Source of the DNA: Rhizophlyctis rosea
Taxonomy: Eukaryota; Chytridiomycota; Chytridiomycetes; Rhizophlyctidales; Rhizophlyctidaceae
Direction of reading: 5' to 3'
Assembly: GCA_027596075.1 (NCBI GenBank)
Contig: JADGJC010000140.1
Coordinates: forward strand, 36,243-100,242
DNA length: 64,000 nucleotides
Shown one piece after another: positions 44,430-54,660 of this stretch. Each line of letters opens with the position of its first letter. The first letter of the stretch is position 1. The notes under the pieces were generated by a model that was not told the DNA's origin, ran no database searches, and was given only the letters and a program-made list of their open reading frames with translations. Position numbers and translations under genes: made by a program.

Positions 44430-45854
44430 CTAGTAATCATAGCCAGCACCCTGCTGATGCATGCTCTCGTCCAAGATTGATTGCACGGTTTGACGGGCTA
44501 CGGCGGCACCGACTGCAGTTTCCAGCCGATAGTATATGGACCGAAAGACGTTTTCGACCGCCCATGCGTCTAGCATTGCATACTTCTTCTTCGACAGCGG
44601 CAGCTCCTTCCGCGCCCATGAGATCCCGTGCCCAGGTGCCCTTGTCAACTCGATACCCAGGAACAACTCGCAAAGCCTCGATAGGCTCATCTTCGTCTTC
44701 CTGGCTTCCGCTGCATATTGATGATTGCCGGTGAGATCCCAGTACCGTATGGCGAGCTGGTCGATTTCGAGGATGGAGCGGCACTTCATCTTTCGTCTTG
44801 GGTCTCCCACCGGAAAAGATGTGTCTTGGATCTCTTCGAGGCACTTGATGTCGCCATAGGCGTCGTGCGCAAGTTTGATGATTCGCCTCTCTTCGATGAC
44901 CCTGCGGAGGGAAGAAGGGATTCGACGGAGGTGGGCGATATGGGCTTCGAGCACATCGTATCCGTTGTTCCTTTGACACCCCAGCTGCACAAGAGCTGAT
45001 ACTTGTGAGTTATCCGACAGATGCTCGAACTCCGTGTCGAATCCCAGAAATTGATATCCTGGGATGAGGCTTCCGTTACGAGCGGCATTGAAGTACGTGG
45101 CCGATAGGGATTCTACGACGTCGGGGTCTGCGCTGAATTGGGTTAGCATCTTCTGGTAAGGGAGCGGCTCGAGGGTTTGGTGAAGGATAGGGCGGTCGAT
45201 GTACATTGTCTGTAGGGCAATTTTCTGGTTGCGCTCAAGGGTATTATTGGACTCCGCGACAAATGCATCATGCCTGATGGCATGTGCAGTCCAGAGTGGC
45301 GTGGCGGGGTTCGGACCTAATCCCCTTCTCCCGCCGGGAGCGTTCCCAACCCCCGCCCCTCTTCCAGCCGCACCTCCGCCAGGAGCATTCGCAACCCCTG
45401 CCCCTCTTCCAGCCGCACCTCCGCCGGGAGTGTTCCCAACCCCAGGCCCAGTCCCAGCCGCACCTCCGCCAGGAATGGTCCCAGCCCCGGCCCCTTTCCC
45501 AGCCGCACCACCACCCCTCCCAACACCCACCACCGTCCCTGCATTTCCGGTGCCCTGAACCCCACCCCACCCAGCGCCACTGCCCCTGCCGGCTCCACTA
45601 CCACTGCTCCCTACACCGTTGCCCCTCCCTCCTGCAGCACTGACGCCCGTCCCAGCACTCGCCATCCCACCAACGCCCCCTGCGACGACCCCTCCACCCG
45701 CCGTCCCCACCCCGTAACCCCCAAACTGGAAAGCATACCCTTCCCACCATTTCCAGTCTCCGTTGGGCCTGGAACGAACCACCCATCCTCCGTCTGTATA
45801 GGGAGCAGACCGATTGCCCCCACCCCCACCGGCAAAGTTCGCTTGTGCGACCAT
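44430..45854 (-). CDS. DEDDy-type 3'-5' exonuclease-like protein, paralogue 4 (intact)
   Basis: This is one open frame of 474 residues. Residues 1-185 are low-complexity Gly/Ala and include four imperfect 16-residue repeats of the type PGGGAAGRGAGVGNAP (about 127-174), encoded by C-rich tandem DNA. The catalytic core has GFDTEFE (Asp273, Glu275), KLAHDAYGDIKCLEE (Asp335) and KKYAMLD (Tyr425, Asp429), a complete DEDDy set. GDPRRKMKCRS lies between motifs II and III as in the other paralogues. The C-terminus is QQGAGYDY. DEDDy enzymes of the RNase D/WRN group trim 3' ends of structured RNA or DNA; the structured RNA encoded divergently next door is an obvious candidate substrate, but that is inference only. 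The glycine-rich N-terminus differs from paralogues 1 and 2 in length and repeat type. Confidence 0.7.
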   Translation of the reverse strand: MVAQANFAGGGGGNRSAPYTDGGWVVRSRPNGDWKWWEGYAFQFGGYGVGTAGGGVVAGGVGGMASAGTGVSAAGGRGNGVGSSGSGAGRGSGAGWGGVQGTGNAGTVVGVGRGGGAAGKGAGAGTIPGGGAAGTGPGVGNTPGGGAAGRGAGVANAPGGGAAGRGAGVGNAPGGRRGLGPNPATPLWTAHAIRHDAFVAESNNTLERNQKIALQTMYIDRPILHQTLEPLPYQKMLTQFSADPDVVESLSATYFNAARNGSLIPGYQFLGFDTEFEHLSDNSQVSALVQLGCQRNNGYDVLEAHIAHLRRIPSSLRRVIEERRIIKLAHDAYGDIKCLEEIQDTSFPVGDPRRKMKCRSILEIDQLAIRYWDLTGNHQYAAEARKTKMSLSRLCELFLGIELTRAPGHGISWARKELPLSKKKYAMLDAWAVENVFRSIYYRLETAVGAAVARQTVQSILDESMHQQGAGYDY

Positions 45855-46280
45855 TGTTCACACGCGCTCTGGTATGGTGCTTCCCGACAGGATAATGAAC
45901 AGGCGAGTGGGAGAGTGTGCGAGATTGTGAGGGAGTGTGAGTGAGATTGGAGTGTGCTTGAGGGAATGGAAGCAGTACAGGCACCGGGAGTGAAGTGGGG
46001 GAGAGCAGCTTTACCATTGAGGAAGTTTGCAAAGTGGAGATCGCGCCGATCGACGCGTCAATCACCCCTGATCGCGTCAGCAACCCCCAGCCACCCCCAG
46101 CCACGCGCCATATTCCGGATGAGTCATCACAAGTCAGTCACCCCCGACAGTGGCACAGTCGGGATTTTACGTAATGAGATCGACAAGCGATGCCCAATCT
46201 GATGCTCATGAAAGGAGGACAGGATATGGTCAATCAAGAATGAAGGCCGACTCCGCTTTCCTCTTTACCCCACGACATTC
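45855..46280. promoter_or_regulatory. Divergent module promoter (copy D)
   Basis: Between the exonuclease start and the RNA are TTTTACGTAATGAG (about 46166), GGTCAATCAA (about 46228) and CTCCGCTTTCCTCTTTACCC then CACGACATTC. These match copies C and E in order. CACTC-type GAGTGTG repeats near 45905-45960 may belong to the exonuclease 5' UTR. Confidence 0.45.
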
Positions 46281-46885
46281 TCAACCTCAACAGACGAAAC
46301 GGTATGCATCCACAATATAAGCTATCACACAACTCTCCACCAACTGACATTTCGCCCTCTCCATTCTCCCAACCAGATGTCCAACCCGACTTGAAGCCCA
46401 CCCGCCCGTGTTCGTGTCTTCCTCCCCACCTGGTAAAGATGTGCCGGTTGGAGCAAAAGATGTAAAAGACCAAAAGGTCACAATCCACGATGCGGAGCTC
46501 TATGGGTGTGAAACCGGCCCCTGGAACCTGGGTCTTTTAAGACTTGGGGACTTGCCTATCTGCTTTTTGTGGATGGCGGCGACCCGGTACGGCCACTTTG
46601 GGCCGGCGGTGTATGGAGGGGTGGACTAGCGGTCCATCAACTGAGGCGGTCGTTGGATCATCTTTCCGGCTAGGTTTGTAGAGTAATGAATTCCTAACTA
46701 AACGGTAAGCAACCATTCCTCAGCGATTGCATTCAGTTTGAATTGGATAGTTGCTAATGTGTCAAATTCTCCCGAGGAACAAACCATCTACGTATGGGGC
46801 AAGCAATAGCATCAGGAAGATACGTTGGTCCTGGCAGTTCTAACTCCTTGTAATGTATCATAAATAGTGTTTCGTAATATACAAA
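46280..46885 (+). ncRNA. Candidate structured RNA, copy D
   Basis: The 5' part ends CCCCACCTG before GTAAAG (46433), followed by TGTGCCGGTTGGAGCAAAAG. Hairpin 1 is GGGTCTT-TT-AAGACTT (about 46526-46545), a different sequence from copy C but the same shape. Hairpin 2 is GCCTATCTGC closing TTTTT with GTGGATGGC (about 46551-46575). Next come CCGGTACGGCCACTTTGGGC, GCGGTGTATGGAGGGGTGGA and CATCTTTCCGGCTAGG. The 3' end has GGTCCTGGCAGTTCTAACTC then CTTGTAATGTATCATAAATA. Frames are not conserved with copy E; there is a one-base length difference across the T-loop. Confidence 0.5.
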
Positions 46886-47400
46886 TTATTCTCTCTCATA
46901 ATGTTTCGTGAAACTGGAGAAGGTGAAGGGTCATTTTGTCAAGTTCGCGTTTATGGTCTTGGACCCTCGATAGTTGCACGTAGCGCCACCAGGAGTCTCT
47001 CACATGCAGCTGCATTACAGGTGCTTACCCTCCTTACCAAGGAGCGTACACTTGGGATGCCGCATCATCGGGTAATGGTAACCATCCGTGAGGTAGCACC
47101 AGCAATGCAGACTTGCGAGCGTGCATGATCCCAATTCTTAGTACTTCTCGCCACAGGATCATGTGCTATTACCACTATTTGGGTCTCTCCCCTCGGGTAC
47201 AGCCGGAGCATTGCACTGGGCATGGTTGTGCACTTGGCGCGGATGCATGGCGCCAGCCAGGCCCAGGACTCATGGCGGGTTTGGGTTTAGGTTGAGCATA
47301 ACGGGGTTTAATGGATTGTCTTCACTCTCATATTTTGATTGTTCCACTCCTGTCCTCCCAACTTGCTCCTCTAAAGTTTCATATAGTACCTAGATACGAA
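46886..47400. other. Spacer between RNA copy D and the RRM-like gene
   Basis: No gene is supported. It should contain the promoter of the gene at 47401. I see no clear similarity to the corresponding spacer of module E. Confidence 0.3.
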
Positions 47401-50359
47401 ATGTCTGCTACCCCGAACCTCGACGCCGCTGACTATGACATACCAACTCCCCGAGCTCCAGGACAAGCTATCGACATAACGACTGCGCTGGATAATACCT
47501 ACGGCCCTAAGACAGCTTTCCAACCCCCCGCTGCCAATTCCATCCAATGGGTCAGAGTCATCGGCCTCCCCGTCGAGCTTACCAAAGTCGCTACAATCAT
47601 GAAACAACTTCCCGAGTCGGCGCGGTCTTGGGTCGTAGATTATCAACGACTTCCTCATCACGACCCGACGATACAGAATATCGACTATCTGATAGGCAGC
47701 CTAACCGTAGCCAACCAACTTCTCGGCCCTCGTCATGTACAGACTCCCGGTGGAGTGCGTTCCATCGTTCCTGGTCCTATCGTGCTGCCGCCGCCAGAGT
47801 TCAGTGGAACATCAGCTGCCCAGCAGCACGCGCGACTCCGTAAGTTGAGATGATGTAATTGGGTTATCAGTTTTTTTTACTTGTTTCACATGGCAAGAGT
47901 GGGGATGGCGGACGCATTATGCATGGGCTGTCAGCGGGTTGTCTTGCATCAAGTGACGCCGTATCACGAGGGTTGTCTCATTAACTTGTCTTTCACCATC
48001 TGGCAGCCACAACATATCCAGCGACCGTTCAACTTCAACGCGGTACGATTCCGCTGAACCGCACGGTGCCGGATTATCGTCTCGACCGACGGCTGCATGG
48101 AAATGTTATCGATGTCCATTTTGCGTCGGAGGAGGATGCTAAAAGGTATCGTGCGAGTATAGCGGCGCTCGAGGTGAGGGCTTTCCATCAGGCTTTTGAG
48201 TCAATGGGTAATGGGAGTTGCGGAGGTTTCAGTTGTGTTGTGTTTCAAGCTTTCGATCCTCATGCCATTGGCGCTTTCCGCTTTCTTTTCTGGGTGTCGT
48301 TTTAGGTTGATTCACTACTCCTGAAAGGTATTATTGGGAATGAGGACGATCCGCGGACCGACCGTGAACGAGACTTGGACGAAGTCGACGTGCCCGTCCC
48401 AGCCTCCAGCAGCAGCACCTCTACGCAACCGTCGTCTTCATCATCATCAAGTCAACCAGCACCGAACAATGCGCAAACACCTTTTTCCCAACAACCGAAT
48501 ATCCCCATCATCCCTCCTCCTCACCCTCACCTGCCCACCAACCCTCTCAACACACCACTCCCGAACTCGAACGACACCCGCCCCGCCCTCCCCTCCACAA
48601 CCATTCCCTCCGCATCTTACCTCCCCTCCCTCACCGCGCCCGCATCGATTGTGCCCACTCCATCTTCCATCCCTCCACCAGTCGCGTCAGCAAACTCGGT
48701 AGATACTGGTACCAATGTGAATCCTATAGGGCAGGTGGAGCCGAACGCGGTGCCAAAGGTCGAGTCGACGGCTGCTGTTGCGCCGGGGCCGAGTGATGCG
48801 GGGCGGTTGAATGAGAGTGTGGCGATTAACGTGCCTGAGAAGTGGTTTGCGAGGTTTAGTGGTGATGGATCCGTAAAGCGAACGAGAATTAATGATTGGT
48901 AGGTTGGTTTGGCTCTGTCGAGTGCTGCAGTTGCCTTTCTGCATCGCCCCCTTTCCGCCTGGCACTTTCCGTGCTTTCTGCTTCAGCGTGGAGAAGAACG
49001 TCAAACCAAAACTGCTTTCGTACTCCACTTTTCCTCATACCAGGCTCATTTCAACCACCCCGTCCCCGAAATTGATATCCCAGGTGGGCGACTTCGTCGC
49101 CTACATCGCCCGTGGCCATGCCGAGAACAACTCCATCGCTCGAGCCACATACTCGCTCCTCAACCTCCCTACCTCCGCTCCCGGCGGCGTCGACCCGAGT
49201 TTGGGGGATATTGTGTTTGGTGAGGTTGTTGAAATGGACGTTATGGCGACACAGCCGGAGATGGTTTGTTTGGAGGTTGAGGTGTATGTTAGGGATAGTG
49301 GTGGTGCGGTGGAGGGGGGTAGTGGCGGTGATGCGGGGACGGTGTTGAGCGGGAATGGGGGTGAGGGGTCCAGCAATGGGAGTGCGGTGACATCAACGTC
49401 TGGCCGTAACGGTATGCGACCGGTGCTGGTCGACGGGGCGCAGAAGACGCTTCGTATCGCTTTTGTGGTTATGGATGCGTGCGCGGACTTTGTCGTGCTA
49501 TATGACCAGTTTGTTGATTGTGTGCTTGGACGGAGGTTGGAGGTTGGGGAGAGGGTTATTGGGATGTGTGCGGATGGGGAGAGGGGTGGAAAGGTTATTG
49601 GGGTTGCGGAGCATGTTGAGAATGAGTGTTGGAAGGGTGTGAGTGTGGAGTGGGATGGGAGTGAGGGGAAGGTTGAGGGAGTTGGCGCTTGGGAGGTGAG
49701 AAGGGAGGGTGAGGGGTGGGCGTGGGAGAGGAGGATGTGTTCAAGTGGTGAAGGTACGCTACTCTTCGGCATCATTCTTTCTCAACAGCAACATTCGTTG
49801 ATTTCTTCCCCAAACAATGCAGTCAAACACCGCATCGAATTCATCTTCGCCAACTGCAACAACAATGCGACATTGACGTCGGTGTTTGCCGAAGCGGACA
49901 CACATGCGGAGGCAAAGCATATGGGAGTGATCTCTTCTCCTATCACATGGACAATGATTCAAGGCCGCTTGGCTAACGACTATTATCGAAGTGTCAAGGT
50001 AGATATGCAACAATCATGCTCATGGAACATTCACTTTATTCCTGATTGACTGGTGGAAAGTAATTGCCATAATGTGTGCTTTCCAAATCTAGGCTATCGG
50101 CGCGGACATTCACACTCTGTGCGAGAACATCAAACTGGTGGAGTCAGATCAGGCCGGGATTACGGCGTTGATTGGGTTGAGGGAGGAGGTGTTGGGTGTT
50201 GAGACCGGCGTTGGGTTGGAAGGGGATGAGGGGAAGAGGAAGAGGGATAGGGATGAGGACGAGGAGGAGGGGGAGGGAGGAGGGTGGAGAAGAAGGCGAA
50301 GGCGTTGGAGTAGTTTAGTGATTAGGTGTATGGTAGACTCTTCAGTCAAATTATTTTAG
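47401..50359 (+). CDS. RRM-like/cryptoTudor/bromodomain protein, copy D (intact)
   Basis: Six exons join in frame to 783 residues: 47401-47839, 48007-48173, 48306-48898, 49044-49753, 49823-49998 and 50093-50359. Residues 1-200 hold two blocks with RRM-like strand-helix patterns (SIQWVRVIGLPVELTKV, IDYLIGSLTVANQLLG; then VIDVHFASEEDAKRYRASI). Residues 203-400 are a Ser/Pro-rich linker. Residues about 415-630 resemble the PHIP/BRWD cryptoTudor region: SQVGDFVAYIARGH, ADFVVLYDQFVDCVLGRRLE and CWKGVSVEWDGSE. Residues 640-730 resemble an atypical bromodomain (SSPITWTMIQGRLANDYY, then IGADIHTLCENIKL) without the canonical Asn. In animals PHIP/BRWD use this pair to bind methylated H3K4 nucleosomes; the WD40 repeats of that family are absent and replaced by the RRM-like half. 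The last residues are basic and run about 15 codons past the stop implied by copy C, probably after a shift. Confidence 0.65.
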
Positions 50360-52600
50360 TGGATAGTGGTATATGGGGGTCATTTTGCAATTAAGGTGAT
50401 AGAGTACGTTTTAGATTGCCAGTGCGAGACATCGTGCTTTAAAGTATTTGTTTAGATATCATAACGAGAATTCATCTGATATTGTGTACTGTATGGCTCT
50501 CATTGTTCATTTGTCGATATGTTGCCTAGCTGATGGTGAGCCAAAGTTCCACACAGCTACATGATAGCCGTCGCCGAACAATTGACATCACAGCAACCAT
50601 GGTGACCAATATTGGCATGATAATGGATACCGACCCCATGGCACGTCGCAGTATGCGGAATAATCACGACGGCGACTTTGAATCTCAAACGTGCAGATTC
50701 TCAGAAGTATTTCATCACCCATACCAAATGAAACACACTTGTGGAGGGAAGGATTGCAGCACAGATGGTGGAAGGAAAAAAAATACGAATCCAATACCAC
50801 ATAGTCACACGGCTTCGGCGAGTGCCCAGATGGATTGAGCACAACAGGCAAGACTTGCAATATGAGCATTGAAAAGAAAATACCACGATGGGTATGAACT
50901 TTGAATACGATGCGCAATCGACCTCCACATATGTTGATCCTCCCCCGATTACCGCCTAGGTCGTCTTCGGACACTAGGTTCAAAAAAGGGAGGATCATGT
51001 GCTAAGGGCAGATTTGCAGCAATCAAAGAAAACTCACCAAAGTATGATAGAAAGAAAAGTGGAATCCACCCAACCCGCATTGTCCTCTTTCCACTACCAC
51101 ACATCCTCCCATTCAACCCTTGCACCATTACCACCTAGGCCGTCTTCCAACACATAGGTTCAATGGATGGCGGACATCAGGAAAGAAAATGGTGCGGTAG
51201 CTTAGAGTCTTGTCCGAACGGCTCCGTCATCGCCCAATCACCGCCCAGGCCGTCTTGCATATTCCGCGGCACAAAGTTGCCACAAACCGATGATCGTGCT
51301 GTTTATGTTTTAACTTCTTGCAAGAACATCCCCGCCAGTTCCTTTTTGTGCGGATAGTTAATGGTCGGATCTTTCTTCCAACTGGTGGAATACCCCATCT
51401 GTTCCCTCGGATCCATTCCGTTCAGTACACCCACTGATGTACTCAGTGAATGGAACTGATGCCTTGAGGTTAGCAACCGTCAAAAGATCCTGTATCTTGA
51501 TGAAAACAAATGTGTGGAACCCCATGCGATCCGGTGAACCCAGCGATCCCAACATGTTGCTCGATTCTTTTTGCATTGTCACGTGGCACAATGTTGGGAT
51601 GTTCGGCAATTCAGAGGTCTATAGATTTGAACCGCTGGCAATTGATGAAAGAAACATTGAAAAAAAAGGAATGCCGGATGCGGTGATTCATCCTTGACGT
51701 CGAGCTTGCTATCGCCGACATTGCGCATGTCGCTGCAGTAGATTGAATCCTGGAACATTCCGGTAGAACCTTGTATGTTCTGATTGTCGGTCAACAAATT
51801 GAGGGCAGTTATAACTTAAGGAATGTCAAGTCTCCAACAGGCGGATGAACCGTTTTCTGACAAGGGATATATGGGCTAGCTTATTACCTTTAGCGAAAAT
51901 CGTCAATATCTTTTCGACAAGTTCCCGGCTATACTGGGTAGGCAGATGGACTAAGTTGTGGCATTAAGTGGTATAATAAGCTGGGCATTACTGCAGATCC
52001 GAAGGTATACCTATACAAGTTATACAAGCAATCTTCCAGTCTGATTTGCTGCCCAGCTGTTCATACTGCAGCTCACTGCTATACTCCCAACCATGAGGCT
52101 GCGTCGTGGGCTAGCTTGACGATTCAATTTCTTTTTCTCTTGAGTGAGACAAACTGCATTTGCAAGTTCGTGTACTTGGTATGGAACATAACGAGTCAGG
52201 AGTGTCATTATCACGTCGGGCGACAAACGAGATGTCAAGAACACGGGACATAAAAAAGATGAATGCGGTTATACTTGGATCTACATTGATACTCTCTCCT
52301 GCTGAAAGCGCGCAGGCAGTCGTGCATGAGACGTTCTCCACTCACTCATCAAACACAAAATGGCTTGCGGTGGAGCGGATTGGGAAAGCCTTGTCAGATT
52401 ACTTCAAAGTTCTAACCTCCGCTGAACGGTCTCTTGCCATCCATGCAGCATGACACCAGTGCATCTTACGAGATGTTCATCAGCTTTGCAGAGACGGGCG
52501 CCAAAGAAGGTCGCTTTGCGTCCATAGGAAGTGACACTGGAATTTCTGTCTCTCCCAATAGAAGCCCCGCCAAAGCCAGTAAGGCATGGACTTCATCATG
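50360..52600. other. Intergenic region between modules D and E
   Basis: No supported gene. It contains the reverse-oriented hairpin repeats at 50940-51290 (listed separately). Short frames at 50533-50838, 51437-51697 and 52160-52453 have no recognisable motif. Confidence 0.35.
50940..51290 (-). repeat. Three reverse-oriented copies of the 31-kb hairpin repeat
   Basis: Copies near 50945-50990, 51125-51166 and 51238-51275, read on the minus strand, carry TTGAACCTA, GAAGACGRCCTAGG and CGGTAATC. They most resemble the last copy of the plus-strand array (31271-31316), which has GGGAAGACGACCTAGG. The middle copy has CCATT facing AATGG where the main array has CCACT facing AGTGG, a compensatory change. 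The third copy is degenerate. Confidence 0.65.
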
Positions 52601-53250
52601 ATAAAAAATGGAAGGACTTCCTCTCCAAAAACTATATTTTTTGATGTGCAAAATTCAAAAAAGTTATAATACAAGAAAAGAAACACAAAACCAATGTTCC
52701 GCGCTAAATTAAAAACTCCAACCGCATCCACAAAAGCACAAACCACCCCATGAAACAGAAAGCCCAAACTCGATTAAAACTAGCTATTCCCATGCTACGA
52801 CGGCAAATGGGAGCTTCCTTGGGGGCAATCGTTGATGTTGCCGCGGAGTTATAGCGACGGATTTCACGGAGAGCGACGGTACCAAGACCACGAAGTAGTT
52901 GATGTTGTAAGTTGGAAGAGTGGAAAAGTGTTGTGAGTGTTTCTGACGGTTGATTTTAGGACCGCATTGTAGGATGTTAAGCACTGTTTGATATGGGGAG
53001 GAGATGGTGTAAGGTTATTATGCATTTTCGATGAAAAGGGACGGAAGGGAAAGAGGGCTAGACAGCTATCCCATTGCTCTCTGTTCTGGGGATGAATCCC
53101 TGTCAAACCGACCACCAATCTGGTCCAGGTAGGAACAGTGACAATCCCAGAACTCGAGCAATGGAAGCGTCTTCGCCGGGGAGAGAGGGGGGGGGAAAGA
53201 GTGAAGACTATCTAAGATGTTGAGCAACTAACAGAGACCTCGGGCTGTGA
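52600..53250 (-). other. 3' flank of exonuclease pseudogene 5
   Basis: It is homologous to 43740-44400 and 32970-33660. Shared blocks are AAACACAAAACCAAT, CTTCCTTGGGGGCAATCGTT, GACGGATTTCACGGA then GCGACGGTACC, AGTTGGAAGAGTGGAAA and ACCAATCTGGTCCAGG. It probably corresponds to the 3' UTR and module boundary. Confidence 0.55.
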
Positions 53251-53256
53251 CATACC

Positions 53257-54345
53257 TTAGTAATCAAAACCCGCGCCTTGCTTGATCAACCCCTGGGTAA
53301 TAACTCGTTGAAGGATTTGCTGGGCGGTTGCGGGGTTGGTGCGGGATTCGATGCGGTGGAAGATGGACCAGAATACTATATGGTTCGTCCAAGGGTCCAA
53401 TCAGGCGTACTTCTTTTTGAGGAAGGGAAGGTCTTTTGTTGCCCATGACGTGCCAGAGCAAGGTGCCTTCGCCAGCGTAAATCCACAAAAGATCTCCGCA
53501 AGTCGCGACAGCGCGACTTTGTTGTTCTTGGCCTGGTTTGCAAGGTCTTGTTCCCCAATAAGTTCCCAGTACGCGATCGCCATGGTGTGAATCTCCAAGA
53601 AAGACCTGCACTTCATCCTTCGTCTCGGGTCCCCCACCGGATAGCTGATGTCCTCCAGTTCCTCCAGCGTCTTGATATCCCCGCTGGCGTCATGTGCCAG
53701 TTTAATGACTTGGCGGTCTTCAACTACTCGCCGGAAGGAGGAAGGGATACGGTGAAGGTGCGCAATGTGGGCTTGCAACACGTCATAACCGCCGTCTCTC
53801 TGGCACCCGATTTGGGTGAGTGCCGCCACCTGTGACTGATCCTGAAGAACTTCAAACTCGCAGTCGATTGAAAGGAACTGAAAGCCAGGAAGTACGGGCG
53901 AGGTTGGGGTAGCTTGCGAGAAGTATGTGGCAGCAAGAGCTTCCACGATGTCGGGATCCGCGGTGAAACTTGTGAGGATTTGGCGGTAGGGAAGGGGCTC
54001 GAGGGCGGGGTCGAGGTTGGGACGGTCAATGTGCAGGGACTGCATGGCGATCTTTTCATTTGGAGCGAGGGCGGCCGTGGAATCTCGGATGAATGCTTGG
54101 TCCCGGGTCGCGTGCGTTTGCCATCGATTTTGAACGGCCGTCTGTGAAACCGCAGCACCTCCCCCCCCAGCCGGCCCTGCCCCACCCCCCATTCCGTTGT
54201 TAACACCCCAAACCACACCCCAACCACTACCACCCCCCCCCGTACCGGGAAAACGACCCACCACCCACCAAACCATCCCCCCACCACCTCCCATCCCGCC
54301 CCAAACGCTACCTCTACCCCCACCACCCCTACCAGCAGACAGCAT
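53257..54345 (-). pseudogene. DEDDy exonuclease paralogue 5 with stop codon in motif III
   Basis: From ATG 54345 the frame reads MLSAGRGGGGRG and a Gly/Trp-rich N-terminus. The core then has SIDCEFE (motif I) and KLAHDASGDIKTLEE (motif II), and is otherwise well preserved to FLKKKYA. There a TGA at 53401-53403 replaces the codon that is Met in paralogue 4. Sequence beyond it continues in frame and is clearly homologous (LDPWTNHIVFWSIFHRIE and GLIKQGAGFDY) to a TAA at 53257. The stop falls inside YA-x-LD, so a terminated product would lack the last catalytic Asp. Reading the TGA as recoding is possible but unsupported. Loss is probably recent because the rest of the frame is open. Confidence 0.7.
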
Positions 54346-54660
54346 GATTGAATGTGTAGGTGGATGTAGGGAGATCGGTATCGCGAAATGTCGCGGACAG
54401 TGAATGTGTACAGAGGTGAAAGAATGAGTTAGGAGGAATTTCATGATGCGCGGGTCCTAACATCCCACTTTGGGTGCCAAATGTCGATCAATCTGATTGC
54501 GTAACGTTGTGCCAGCCACACGCCACGGGTTCTGGGTCAGACTGATTCATTAAGGCGAAGTCACTACGCGCTCAATGGGACAGGCGGGTTACGTAAGGAG
54601 GGCAATCTTTTGGGTCTTGGTCAATCAATGGTCGTCGCTTTTCTCCTTCCCTCACAACAT
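54346..54660. promoter_or_regulatory. Divergent module promoter (copy E)
   Basis: GGTTACGTAAGGAGGGCAAT, a GGTCAATCAA box (about 54618) and a TTTTCTCCTTCCC block then TCACAACATTC lie between the exonuclease relic and the RNA. The order is the same as in copies C and D. Confidence 0.45.

Noticed and set aside
48334..48702. Separate Pro/His-rich protein
   Set aside because: It is an out-of-frame reading of the linker exon of copy D, whose correct frame joins neighbours on both sides in phase.
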